In this document: positions 24,374 to 32,631 of the stretch, in pieces
How positions within the stretch are numbered: position 1 is the first letter of the stretch
Layout: each line of letters opens with the position of its first letter
Source of the DNA: Bacillota bacterium
Lineage (GTDB): Bacteria; Bacillota; Clostridia; Oscillospirales; Ruminococcaceae
Direction of reading: 5' to 3'
Assembly (NCBI GenBank): GCA_023429685.1
Contig: JAEZDF010000045.1
Span: forward strand, 1-48,378
Length of the DNA stretch: 48,378 nucleotides
Program-made: the position numbers and the translations under genes
The notes under the pieces: generated by a model
What the model was told of the DNA's origin: nothing
Seen by the model: only the letters and a program-made list of their open reading frames with translations
Databases searched by the model: none

Positions 24374-25819
24374 CTATTCGTGCTTAATCGCCTCAAGTGC
24401 GCTAATTTTTACTGCGCGGTTGGCGGGATAAAAGCCGGAGAACAGCCCGACAAAAACCGCAAACGCAAGACCCAGACCCACCAGCCACAGCGGGATGATA
24501 GAGATCTTTACCGCCGTATCGCCCATATAGCCGTACCCAATGCCGCCCATCAACGAGCCTGCCAGTACGTTGTTGAGTATAAACGACCCGAGATAGCTAA
24601 TCCCTATGCCGAACACTCCGCCGAGCAGACCAATGGAGCCTGCCTCGAGCAAAAACAGAGAGCGGATGTTGGAAAGCTTGCAGCCGAGCACCTTCATTAC
24701 GCCAATCTCGCGGGTGCGCTCGTAGATGGACATGACCATGGTGTTGGCAATGCCAAGCGCAGCAACAAGCAGCGAGATGCCGCCCAGACTGCCCAGAATA
24801 ATCTGAATAATCATGGTCTGCTGGCGCATGGGCTCGCGGATATCGTCTGCGCTGTAGGTCTCGAAGCCCAGCGACTTGATATAGTCTGCCACCTCGCCCA
24901 CGTTGTTCATATCGTCTACACGAACCTTCGCATAGTTGTAGCCGGTGTCCTGATTTGGCGTGGTTTTGATATCGTTTACCTTGTTATACAGCGCGTTGAG
25001 TTCCTTTGCAAAATCGATATCAATATAGATGGAGCTCATTGTCTGATAATCCTTGTAATTGCCTTTTAAAACGCCAGTATTGACCATGCGGTACTCGTAC
25101 TTTCGTTGGGGGGTATTGTCTTCTTTATCGTCCTTGTCATCTTTGTCATCGCCGTTTGCGCTCTCGGCAATGGTAACGCTTTTGCCGCCGCCATAATAGA
25201 AATACCCACCGTCACCCTCTTCGTTACGCACCACCGTCATAATAAAACGGTCATTTATGGGGTCTACAAACGGGTCGGGGATGACGCCGTTTGCATCCGG
25301 CTCTGCCCAGCGATAGTCGTTGGGCTTTTTGGGGTTGTAAAACTGATACGCGGCCTGCTCGCCGAACACAATCGCCTGCTTGCCATCCTGTTCGGTGGGC
25401 AGTTTGCCTTTGATTGTTTCATAGCCGAAGTTTGGCAGCTGGTCAAGGTACACGCCCACAAGACCGCCCTGATACTCGTACTTGCCCGAGTACAGCTTAA
25501 TCTGCCCGCTCCACAGGTCAAAAATCGGGGTGACGGCGGACACATGCTCTGCCTTGGCAATATTTGAAAGTACTGCGTCGTCAAGCTTAACCTGCTGAGG
25601 GTTGTTCGGGTCTCCGCCGTAGTTCCACACCTCTATCATGGTGAGGTCCATCATCTGTTCGAGCATTGCGTTTTGCGCCGCGTCCATGCCCACACCGAGG
25701 GAGATGGTGATGATGATGGCGCAGGTTCCGATGACCACACCCATTACGGTGAGCAGTGTGCGCACCCTGCGGCGGAACAGGCTGCGAAAGCACATGGATA
25801 TAACGTCAAATATCCTCAT
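24374..25819 (-). CDS. MacB/FtsX-type ABC transporter permease
   Basis: A 481-residue integral membrane protein. One helix at about 19-42 (RRRVRTLLTVMGVVIGTCAIIITISLG in pieces) is followed by a large extracytoplasmic domain of about 280 residues (MacB-PCD-like) and three C-terminal helices beginning at about 340, with the FtsX-family cytoplasmic segment RTREIGVMKVLG. The outer domain holds an unusual acidic run around 220-234 (GDDKDDKDDKEDN) that could bind cations. It overlaps the upstream surface-protein gene by 14 bp, so translation is coupled. By family it is a mechanotransmission type permease rather than a simple channel; the substrate is unknown. No membrane fusion protein gene is present. 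Confidence 0.85.
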   Translation of the reverse strand: MRIFDVISMCFRSLFRRRVRTLLTVMGVVIGTCAIIITISLGVGMDAAQNAMLEQMMDLTMIEVWNYGGDPNNPQQVKLDDAVLSNIAKAEHVSAVTPIFDLWSGQIKLYSGKYEYQGGLVGVYLDQLPNFGYETIKGKLPTEQDGKQAIVFGEQAAYQFYNPKKPNDYRWAEPDANGVIPDPFVDPINDRFIMTVVRNEEGDGGYFYYGGGKSVTIAESANGDDKDDKDDKEDNTPQRKYEYRMVNTGVLKGNYKDYQTMSSIYIDIDFAKELNALYNKVNDIKTTPNQDTGYNYAKVRVDDMNNVGEVADYIKSLGFETYSADDIREPMRQQTMIIQIILGSLGGISLLVAALGIANTMVMSIYERTREIGVMKVLGCKLSNIRSLFLLEAGSIGLLGGVFGIGISYLGSFILNNVLAGSLMGGIGYGYMGDTAVKISIIPLWLVGLGLAFAVFVGLFSGFYPANRAVKISALEAIKHE

Positions 25820-27230
25820 CGTCCAGCTCGCTCCTCTTTTTCTTGACCGCCTTTATTACCACCACCGTCACGATAACCGCAACCATTACACCGCCGCCGA
25901 TGATTACCCACATCAGCCACGGTGCCATGCCCTGTGTCTCTTCGAGCATTGGCTCTTCGGGCATCGGATTAAAGGGCGGCTCTTCGTATAAGGGCATCTC
26001 CATGACGTTTACCGTAAAGTCGCGGGTTACTTCGCCCGCTTGGAGCTTCTCGTTTTCGTATGTAAGCACAAACTTCAGTTTCTTTTCGCCCGACACATCA
26101 AACATGATTGGCAGATAGGGCTGGCTCGCCGCCTTGGACGGCTCCAGGCTGCCCACATAGGCGTACGCATGCTCGGTGCCCTCTTCGTCTACCACCTTGA
26201 TCTCGCAGTTGTACAGGGTGCTAAAGCCCGCGTTGATGACCGAGTAGGAAATCTCCTCCTCCGTACCGGGGTAGAGCATATCGGGCAGCTCGACCTTTTG
26301 GATGCGCACCCGCTCCACCGTATCGGTGGGGATAGAGATTGTGATGCTGTCGCCACCAGAAACGGCATTTTGCCCTTCGATGTCGAAGTACTCAAAGGTA
26401 GAGGATATCGCAATATCCTGCACATCGGCCTGCGTACCCGCGCCGAGGAAGAAGTTCATCGACTTTGTGATGGTCTTGCCGGGCTGAATGCTGTCGACAT
26501 AGATGGTATCCGACGCGCTTTTGATTCGCAGGTCGCCCGAGGCCTTAACGGTAAGCACGACGTTGCGGATGGTTTTGCTCGCGCTGGTGTTTTTGAGCGT
26601 AAAGGTTACGGGCACGTCCTTACCCGCCGACGCCTCGCCGTAGGAGTAGCTGTCAACAATCAGGTGCGGCTTGAGGGCGGAGATGGGGGTTAGTTCCTCC
26701 TCATCTTCTGAAGAAGATGAGGATGGTCCACGCAATTCTTTTATGGTGAAGTTCTTACTAAGTGTAAAGTTCCCTGCAACTGAGTGGACTGTAAACGTTA
26801 TGGTATTATCACGCAAAGAGGTTTTAAGCGCCGTGAACTTCACAGGTATGTATTCCATTACAGGATTAGTAATTACCCCATTGGGTTTATATTCTTCGCG
26901 TTTGTCTGTCAATGGAATCCCCAAATAATTGAGTAACTCATTTTTATCGTTTGGTTCCAATGTGCAATCTCCCAAACGAATAACACTGCCCTCGATTGCA
27001 TCAATAATATCTGATGTCCCTAATATGTACACTGTAATATCATATATCAAGTTCGATGTTCCGGTTTTATTATAATCCACCTTGATTATAGATGGGGCTG
27101 CACTTACACCGGGATCCGGGTCATCATCATCAGCCGCATAAACCGATAACACTGGCATAGCCATTAAGCTAACCATCATCATTAAACTCGCCAACAGCGC
27201 CATCCATCTTCTATTTCTGCATCTGTTCAT
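25806..27230 (-). CDS. secreted, membrane-anchored multi-domain accessory protein (COG1361-like)
   Basis: A 474-residue protein between the ATPase and the permease genes. It has a signal peptide (basic start, hydrophobic core to about residue 33, then AADDDDPDPG), an N-terminal domain to about 170, a linker SSSSSEDEEE, and two beta-sandwich domains with the CARDB/NEW3-like pattern (PVTFTLKNTSASKTIRNVVL; EISYSVINAGFSTLYNCEIKV). A C-terminal helix at about 435-458 is followed by a basic tail, so most of the protein faces outward. GAGGT lies 6 nt before ATG 27230, and the gene overlaps the ATPase by 20 bp. Codons 1 to about 175 are far richer in A+T than the rest. The likely role is an outer partner of the permease; this is inferred from operon structure. 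Confidence 0.75.
   Translation of the reverse strand: MNRCRNRRWMALLASLMMMVSLMAMPVLSVYAADDDDPDPGVSAAPSIIKVDYNKTGTSNLIYDITVYILGTSDIIDAIEGSVIRLGDCTLEPNDKNELLNYLGIPLTDKREEYKPNGVITNPVMEYIPVKFTALKTSLRDNTITFTVHSVAGNFTLSKNFTIKELRGPSSSSSEDEEELTPISALKPHLIVDSYSYGEASAGKDVPVTFTLKNTSASKTIRNVVLTVKASGDLRIKSASDTIYVDSIQPGKTITKSMNFFLGAGTQADVQDIAISSTFEYFDIEGQNAVSGGDSITISIPTDTVERVRIQKVELPDMLYPGTEEEISYSVINAGFSTLYNCEIKVVDEEGTEHAYAYVGSLEPSKAASQPYLPIMFDVSGEKKLKFVLTYENEKLQAGEVTRDFTVNVMEMPLYEEPPFNPMPEEPMLEETQGMAPWLMWVIIGGGVMVAVIVTVVVIKAVKKKRSELDDEDI
26698..26723. repeat. 12-bp perfect inverted repeat at the linker codons
   Basis: TCCTCATCTTCT (26698-26709) and AGAAGATGAGGA (26712-26723) are separated by two bases. The minus strand encodes the Ser/Glu-Asp linker of the surface protein. 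It coincides with the point where base composition changes from GC-rich (below 26,690) to AT-rich (above). The repeat may simply reflect Ser and Glu/Asp codons, or mark a recombination joint. Confidence 0.6.
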
Positions 27231-28227
27231 TTGTAACCTCTCCCTGCTCGTTTGTGTCGCTTTCGCTTGTATTGTTTGGCTCGGCTTGTACGCCGACGGG
27301 TTGCGTTTGCTTCGCCTTTTTTGAAAACAGCTTAAATAACCCGCGTTTTTCCTTTGGGGTCGCCTGTTCACTGTCGTTTTTAGGCGGCTTTGGCGGCTTT
27401 TTGCGTTTCAGCTTTTTGTTTTGCAGCGCCTCGGCGCGCTTACGTTTGCGCTGTTCGCGCTCCTCGGCTTCCTTTGCCGCTAGCTGCTCTTTTTCTATGG
27501 CAAGCTCGGCAAGCTGGGCGTTTAGCTCGGCACGCTGCTCGGGGGTGACCTTCTGGTCCCGCTCGATTACGCCGTCTATGATATGTATGACGCGGTCTGC
27601 AAACAGGCTAATCTCCTTATCGTGGGTAACAAGGATGAAGGTTTGGTTGTTCTCGCGGCACATCGTGACCATCAGGTTCATGACGTCGAGGGTGGTTTTG
27701 GTGTCGAGGTTTCCCGTAGGCTCGTCCGCAAATACAATCTTTGGTCTTGCCACAAACGCGCGTGCTATGCCCACGCGCTGCTGCTGACCGCCCGACATCT
27801 GTGTCGGTTTGTGCCTTGCCCTGTTTTTTAGCCCCACCTCGGTGAGCATCTTCATCGCAAGGCGGTTGCGTTTTGCCTTGCCAATACCCCGAAACATCAA
27901 GGGCATCGCGACGTTTTCTATCGCGGTGAGCGAGGGCATTAGGTTATACGATTGAAAGATAAACCCGACGTGCTTTTGCCGAAACAGCGCAAGCTTGTTC
28001 TCCGACAGCTTGCCCACATCCGACTTGCCAATCAGTATGGTGCCGCGTGACGGCTTTTCAAGCCCTGCGAGCATATTAAGCAGCGTCGATTTACCCGAAC
28101 CAGAGGTGCCGAGAATGCACAAAATCTCGCCGCGCTCGATAGTGAGGTTGATATCGTTGAGGGCGACTACCTTCTCGTTGCCGATGCGGTAAACCTTGCG
28201 CAAATTATTTATCTGTATAAAGCTCAA
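27211..28227 (-). CDS. ABC transporter ATP-binding protein with long charged C-terminal tail
   Basis: Cytoplasmic ATPase of the LolD/MacB class. Walker A is GTSGSGKST at 40-48, the signature SGGQQQ at 145-150, Walker B IVFADE at 164-169 and the switch His at 202 (VTHD). The core ends near residue 225, the usual family length. A further roughly 110 residues follow: an alanine/glutamate coiled coil (about 230-275), a lysine-proline-rich stretch (KKPPKPPKND) and a low-complexity polar end. That tail is unusual. The start is TTG 28227 with AAGGA 7 nt upstream. It is the first gene of a three-gene overlapping operon. Confidence 0.88.
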   Translation of the reverse strand: MSFIQINNLRKVYRIGNEKVVALNDINLTIERGEILCILGTSGSGKSTLLNMLAGLEKPSRGTILIGKSDVGKLSENKLALFRQKHVGFIFQSYNLMPSLTAIENVAMPLMFRGIGKAKRNRLAMKMLTEVGLKNRARHKPTQMSGGQQQRVGIARAFVARPKIVFADEPTGNLDTKTTLDVMNLMVTMCRENNQTFILVTHDKEISLFADRVIHIIDGVIERDQKVTPEQRAELNAQLAELAIEKEQLAAKEAEEREQRKRKRAEALQNKKLKRKKPPKPPKNDSEQATPKEKRGLFKLFSKKAKQTQPVGVQAEPNNTSESDTNEQGEVTNEQMQK

Positions 28228-28302
28228 GATTTGTTCCTTGTCCTTTCTTTGCGTTTTGCTCCCTGTTGTCCTGTACGGTCTGGGTCGCTTCCCAAACCCG
28301 AT

Positions 28303-28311
28303 ATTATAACA
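28303..28311 (-). promoter_or_regulatory. extended -10 promoter for the ABC exporter operon
   Basis: TGTTATAAT on the minus strand (TGn then perfect TATAAT at 28303-28308) lies about 75 nt before the ATPase start. No good -35 is visible, which fits an extended -10 promoter. Confidence 0.5.
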
Positions 28312-28448
28312 GTGCGCTTAACCGCCCTGTTTATTGCAGTTTTATTCACAAAAAAGTAGAAAAACCACGCTTTTTATTACGGGCATAACATTCTGTATAA
28401 AGACGCTTTGCTAGGCAAGCAAAAACCCGTCATACAACGGCATTTATA

Positions 28449-28457
28449 TGGTATAAT
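28449..28457 (+). promoter_or_regulatory. extended -10 promoter for the yhhN-like gene
   Basis: TGGTATAAT at 28449-28457 (TGn plus perfect TATAAT), without a clear -35, lies 33 nt before the ATG on the plus strand. The rest of the 260-bp gap (28228-28490) between divergent genes shows nothing else I can name. Confidence 0.5.
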
Positions 28458-28490
28458 TAGGTATGACAACATTGGGAGGGCTGGGGTTTT

Positions 28491-29174
28491 ATGATAATCC
28501 TGTTGTGTATTCTGTACGCGATATCGCTTTGCTTGTATATACGCCGCTCGTTGCGCGAGGGGTTTGCCGCACAGCTTATTCTTAAGACCGTTACAAGCAC
28601 CCTGTTTGTGCTGATTGCATGGGTGAGCTATGAAACCGCATCGGGTAGCAGCAGTTACTTTGTGCCGATGCTACTTGCGCTCGTCTTCTCGCTAATTGGC
28701 GACGTTTTTATCCAGCTTCAGCGGCGCAGTAACGCGTTTACGCGGTACGCGCTTTCCTGCGGCGTGGGCGCGTTTTTTGCTGCCCACTGCCTGTTTGCGT
28801 CGGCGTTTTCGGCTATTGCTGCGTTTTCGATTGTTGACCTTGCGGTGTACTGCGTGCTGTTTGTAGGCTTGTACCTTGTTATTCGGTCGCTGCACCTTGA
28901 TTTTGGCAGGGTAGCCCCGCTGTGTATGTTGTACCTTGCCGCCATTGTGCTTATGTTTACCAAGGCACTTTCGGCATGGTACACGGGAGAGTCTCTTATT
29001 CTCGCCGTGCTGTTGCCATGTGGCGGTGCTTTGTTTATTGCGTCTGATTTTATGCTGACGCTAAAGAACTTTTACCCGCCCTGCAAGCGGAGCGCACTAG
29101 TAGCGACAGCGGTAACGCTTACCTACTATCTCGCCCAGCTTGTGTTTGCACTAAGCATTCTATACGCAGCTTGA
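28491..29174 (+). CDS. YhhN-family membrane protein (lysoplasmalogenase-like)
   Basis: A 227-residue protein with about eight hydrophobic helices. The YhhN/TMEM86 pattern is recognisable: a lysine after the second helix (LILKTVTSTLF), then ALVFSLIGDVFIQL with the conserved GD, and a histidine in FFAAHCLFASAF. Family members in animals and some bacteria hydrolyse the vinyl-ether bond of lysoplasmalogens; clostridia do make plasmalogens, so that role is plausible but not shown. GGGAGG lies 11 nt before the ATG. It is an isolated plus-strand gene followed by a terminator. Confidence 0.75.
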   Translation: MIILLCILYAISLCLYIRRSLREGFAAQLILKTVTSTLFVLIAWVSYETASGSSSYFVPMLLALVFSLIGDVFIQLQRRSNAFTRYALSCGVGAFFAAHCLFASAFSAIAAFSIVDLAVYCVLFVGLYLVIRSLHLDFGRVAPLCMLYLAAIVLMFTKALSAWYTGESLILAVLLPCGGALFIASDFMLTLKNFYPPCKRSALVATAVTLTYYLAQLVFALSILYAA

Positions 29175-29300
29175 AAACGGAACTTGTTTTAAGTTTGATG
29201 CTATATATGTAACGTAAACGATATTTATGCAGGAAGTTACTTCAACTGGCGGAGCTTGTGAAATCTAACTTATTTACTCTACAAGCAAGCCCAAAGAGAA

Positions 29301-29326
29301 AGGCGGGTGTCATCCCGCCTTTTTTT
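29301..29326 (+). terminator. terminator between yhhN-like and Dabb genes
   Basis: AGGCGGG (29301-29307) and CCCGCCT (29314-29320) form a 7-bp GC-rich stem with a 6-nt loop and T7 on the plus strand. The opposite strand reads CCTTTCTCTTT after the stem, so it may also serve the converging Dabb gene. Confidence 0.85.
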
Positions 29327-29338
29327 GCATAGCCAGTG

Positions 29339-29635
29339 CTAGACCTCGTAGTCGCATACAATGCGCGACGTGGCAACGTTGGCGACAAAGTCCTTTACCT
29401 TTTGGTGGGCGGGGTGACTTTGATACACCGCGAGCGCCTCTGTGGACTCCAGCTCGGAATACAGGCAGCATTCGTAGCCGCCCGGGTTTATGCCCTCGCC
29501 GACCTCTGCGTGGAGCAAGCCGGGCACGACGCCGACGAGCGCCTCGATGTCGTTTTTAACCTTTTGTATAATTTGGTGTTTATCCAGTCCGCCAAAGTTG
29601 TCTTTGAAGTTCCAGCATACGATGTGTTTAATCAT
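29339..29635 (-). CDS. Dabb family (stress-responsive A/B barrel) protein
   Basis: A 98-residue ferredoxin-like alpha/beta barrel protein. The N-terminal MIKHIVCWNFKD, a central VPGLLHAEVGEGIN and the C-terminal YQSHPAHQKVKDFV are the Dabb pattern. Family members dimerise; some are cyclases or degrade small aromatics, most have no known function, and no specific catalytic residue can be assigned here. ATG 29635 is used because of AAAGGATGG upstream and the family start; the frame also opens at 29647. It is a single gene facing the terminator at 29301-29326. Confidence 0.85.
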   Translation of the reverse strand: MIKHIVCWNFKDNFGGLDKHQIIQKVKNDIEALVGVVPGLLHAEVGEGINPGGYECCLYSELESTEALAVYQSHPAHQKVKDFVANVATSRIVCDYEV

Positions 29636-29691
29636 TGTTATAACCATCCTTTCGCTATATAAAATACAAATCCGATTTACCGATGCTATGG

Positions 29692-31227
29692 CTACAGTCT
29701 GTGCTGCCAGTACTTTCGATCCAGACTGCGGTACTGAATCGCCTCCGAGATGTGCTTGGTATCGATCTGGGGGCTTTCATCCAAATCCGCGATGGTGCGC
29801 GCCACCTTCAGGATGCGATTGTGAGCGCGGGCGGAAAGACCCAGTCGCTCAAACGACCGCTCTAGCAGGTTTTTTGCGTTGTCTGTCAGGGTGCACACCT
29901 CGTTTAACACACCGTCGGGCAGACGCGCGTTACAGGATGCCCCTGTAAGCTCAAAGCGGGTTTGTGCAATTGCCCGCGCGCCGTTGACCCGTTGCCTGAT
30001 TTCGGCGGACGACTCTTCGCTGCCGCCTGCACCCGAAAGCGACGTATACTCTACCGGCATGACCTCGACGTGGATATCCACCCGATCAAGCAGTGGTCCC
30101 GAGATGCGGGATAGGTAGCTTGCCACCGCTTTATCCGAGCAGCGGCACGGGCGGGTTGGGTGCCCAAAATAGCCGCAGGGGCAGGGGTTCATCGCCGCCA
30201 CCAGCATGATGGCGCACGGGTACGAAAGCGTTCCGTTTACGCGGGCGATGGTGACCGTGCCGTCCTCAATGGGCTGGCGCATGACCTCTATGGCGATGCG
30301 GTTAAACTCGGGCAGCTCGTCCAAAAACAGTACCCCGCAGTGTGCAAGGGAGATCTCGCCCGGCTTTGGGATGCTGCCGCCGCCTGAAAGTGCCGCGGGG
30401 GAAACGGTGTGGTGGGGCGAACGAAACGGTCGCGTGCGTATCATGGGCTGACCTTTTGGCAAAAGCCCCGCAATGGAATGCAGCTTTGTTACCTGTATCG
30501 CCTCGTCAAACGTCAGGTCGGGCAGAATGCCGGGCAGTCGTTTTGCCAGCATGCTTTTGCCCGCCCCCGGGGAACCGACCAATATCACGTTGTGCCCGCC
30601 TGCCGCCGCAACCTCCAGCGCGCGCTTTGCGCCCTGCTGACCCTTGACGTCCGCAAAATCGAGAAACGGTGGCTCGGGGGGCTGAGAAAACGTCTGCTGT
30701 GATACGGGGGTAAGGGTGCATTCGCCCGATAAAAAGGATAGTATCTCGGTAAAACGCGTGACCGCATAGATTTCGATTCCGTCTACCGCGGAAGCCTCCG
30801 CAGCGTTCTCGGCGGGGATGAACAGGCGCGCAAAGCCATTCTCTCTGGCATATATCGCCATGGGCAGCACGCCGTTGACCGCCTTGACCTCTCCGGAAAG
30901 TGACAGCTCTCCGATGTATGCGGTTTTGAGCGGTGGCAGCGAAACGGCACCCGACGCGCACAGGATGCTGAGCAGGATGGGCAGGTCGTACAGCGGCCCC
31001 GCCTTTTTCACGTCGGCGGGTGCAAGGTTTACCGTAATGCGCCCGAGTGGCACCTCGTAACCGTTGTTCTTCGCCGCCGCGCGCACACGGTCGCGCGCCT
31101 CGCGCACCGATGCGTCGGGCAGCCCCACGATGTCAAACGACGGCATGCCGCGTGCGACGTCCGCCTCGACGCTGACGCCGTAGGCATCCACGCCGAATAG
31201 CCCTATGCTGTCAAGCCTTGCAAACAA
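29692..31227 (-). CDS. comM: YifB/ComM-family Mg-chelatase-like AAA+ ATPase
   Basis: A 511-residue protein with an N-terminal Lon-protease-like fold (to about 170), a Mg-chelatase AAA+ domain with Walker A GSPGAGKS and Walker B GVLFLDELPEF, the conserved NPCPCGYFG cysteine region, and a C-terminal domain. ComM in transformable Gram-negatives is a helicase that promotes branch migration during natural transformation; Firmicute homologues are usually uncharacterised. The start is TTG 31227 with AGGTGG 7 nt upstream. It is the last gene of GNAT-yycJ-rlmH-comM. Confidence 0.9.
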   Translation of the reverse strand: MFARLDSIGLFGVDAYGVSVEADVARGMPSFDIVGLPDASVREARDRVRAAAKNNGYEVPLGRITVNLAPADVKKAGPLYDLPILLSILCASGAVSLPPLKTAYIGELSLSGEVKAVNGVLPMAIYARENGFARLFIPAENAAEASAVDGIEIYAVTRFTEILSFLSGECTLTPVSQQTFSQPPEPPFLDFADVKGQQGAKRALEVAAAGGHNVILVGSPGAGKSMLAKRLPGILPDLTFDEAIQVTKLHSIAGLLPKGQPMIRTRPFRSPHHTVSPAALSGGGSIPKPGEISLAHCGVLFLDELPEFNRIAIEVMRQPIEDGTVTIARVNGTLSYPCAIMLVAAMNPCPCGYFGHPTRPCRCSDKAVASYLSRISGPLLDRVDIHVEVMPVEYTSLSGAGGSEESSAEIRQRVNGARAIAQTRFELTGASCNARLPDGVLNEVCTLTDNAKNLLERSFERLGLSARAHNRILKVARTIADLDESPQIDTKHISEAIQYRSLDRKYWQHRL

Positions 31228-31288
31228 GCCGTCACCACCTCTGCCAATGTCGCGCCTTGGTTTGATATTTCACGTCCTTGCAGACATT

Positions 31289-31771
31289 TTACTTGTGATA
31301 TTTGGTGTTCGCGTTAATGGAGAACGCGCGGTAAACCTGCTCAAGCAGCATCACCCGCGCAAGCTGGTGGGCAAACGTCATGTCGGACATCGAAAGCCGC
31401 AGCCTGCACGCCGCCTTGACCTCGTCACTAAGCCCAAACGAGCCGCCGATTACAAACGCAAACGCGCTGGTGCCGTTTGCCGCAAGAGACGCAATGCTAG
31501 CTGCAAGCTGCTCGCTTGACAGCTTTTGCCCCTCGATACACAACGCCGCCGCATAGCTGCCCGCCGGTATCTTTGCAAGAATCCGTGCACCTTCTTCGGT
31601 AAGTGCCGCGTCGATCTGTGCCTGCGAGGGACGGTCGGGCAGCCGCGCTTCGGCTATCTCTATTACGGAAAGCTTGCAAAACGCGCCAAGGCGTTTTTGA
31701 TACTCCGCACACGCCGCGCGCAGGTAGTCCTCCTTCAGCTTTCCGACACATATCAGGGTAACACCTATCAT
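31289..31771 (-). CDS. rlmH: 23S rRNA pseudouridine-1915 N3-methyltransferase RlmH
   Basis: A small SPOUT methyltransferase that methylates pseudouridine 1915 in the A-site finger of 70S ribosomes. The 160 residues contain the usual start VTLICVGKLKEDYL, the SAM-binding FVIGGSFGLSDEV and the C-terminal knot MTFAHQLARVMLLEQVYRAF ending in YHK. It is flanked by yycJ upstream (28 bp) and comM downstream (61 bp), the common Gram-positive order of yycJ then rlmH. Confidence 0.96.
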   Translation of the reverse strand: MIGVTLICVGKLKEDYLRAACAEYQKRLGAFCKLSVIEIAEARLPDRPSQAQIDAALTEEGARILAKIPAGSYAAALCIEGQKLSSEQLAASIASLAANGTSAFAFVIGGSFGLSDEVKAACRLRLSMSDMTFAHQLARVMLLEQVYRAFSINANTKYHK

Positions 31772-31799
31772 CTAACTACACCTCAATTAACCCGTGCCA

Positions 31800-32591
31800 T
31801 CACAAAAGCATGGGGCGGCTTGGGGCGTTGCGGCTTGCCACCTCCAGCAGGTAGTCCGAGCCGAATTCAAACCCGCCGCAGGTCAGTGCCGCCTTAGCCG
31901 TTTGCAAGGCTAGCTCGGGCACGTTGTTCTCGCGGCTCAGGTGCGCAAGAAAAAAGCGCGTCGTGCCGTTTGCGGCAAGATAGCACAGCTCCTCGGCACA
32001 GTGCTCGTTGGAGAGGTGCCCCGTCTGCCCCAGGATACGCCGTTTGAGGTAGTAGGGGTAACCGCCGCATTCCAGCATACGCTTATCGTAATTCGATTCT
32101 AGCACAACAAGGTCGCTGCCGCACAGGTTTTGGCGCACCTCGTCGGTGACAAAGCCGAGGTCGGTGGCAATACAGATGCGCCTGCCGCTTTCGGTTGTAA
32201 CCGAAAAGCCCATGCTTTCGGCGGCATCGTGCGGGGTGTGAAAGGGGGTAACGTGCATATCGTCTATGTACTGCCCTTCGGGGGAGATGACCGAGACCTC
32301 ACATCCCGCAGGGAGATAATCGTTTTGCTCAAGAAAATCGAGCGTACCGGCAGAGGCAAACAGCGGAATGCGGTTATTTTTGAGCAGCACCTTTAGCCCC
32401 CTAATATGGTCGATATGCTCATGGGTGATAAAGATGGCGTGTATCTTGCTTAGGCACTGCCCGATGCTCTCTAGCCCCGTTTTGATTGCCCTGCAGCTGA
32501 CACCGGTGTCTACCAAAATGCCGCCGTCGCTGTTGCCCACAAAGGTGGCGTTACCGCTGCTTCCGCTGTAAAGCGGGCAAACCATTGCCAT
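31800..32591 (-). CDS. yycJ: YycJ/WalJ metallo-beta-lactamase-fold hydrolase
   Basis: A cytoplasmic 263-residue metallohydrolase. The metal-binding motif is THEHIDHIRGL, preceded by GSSGNATFVG and VDTGVSCR; further ligands are in ATDLGF and the histidine of HLSRENN. YycJ/WalJ proteins have been reported as 5'-exonucleases or as coordinating wall metabolism with replication, usually next to walRK; here the WalRK genes are absent. AAGGATG lies 7 nt before ATG 32591. It is upstream of rlmH and 40 bp after the GNAT gene. Confidence 0.88.
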   Translation of the reverse strand: MAMVCPLYSGSSGNATFVGNSDGGILVDTGVSCRAIKTGLESIGQCLSKIHAIFITHEHIDHIRGLKVLLKNNRIPLFASAGTLDFLEQNDYLPAGCEVSVISPEGQYIDDMHVTPFHTPHDAAESMGFSVTTESGRRICIATDLGFVTDEVRQNLCGSDLVVLESNYDKRMLECGGYPYYLKRRILGQTGHLSNEHCAEELCYLAANGTTRFFLAHLSRENNVPELALQTAKAALTCGGFEFGSDYLLEVASRNAPSRPMLL

Positions 32592-32631
32592 TTGGGCACA
32601 TCCTTCCGTTTCATATCATAAAAATCGTTAT

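Noticed and set aside
24128..25069. 313-codon plus-strand open frame
   Set aside because: Antisense to the permease and ylxM, both firmly identified; crosses a terminator and a promoter of the other strand.
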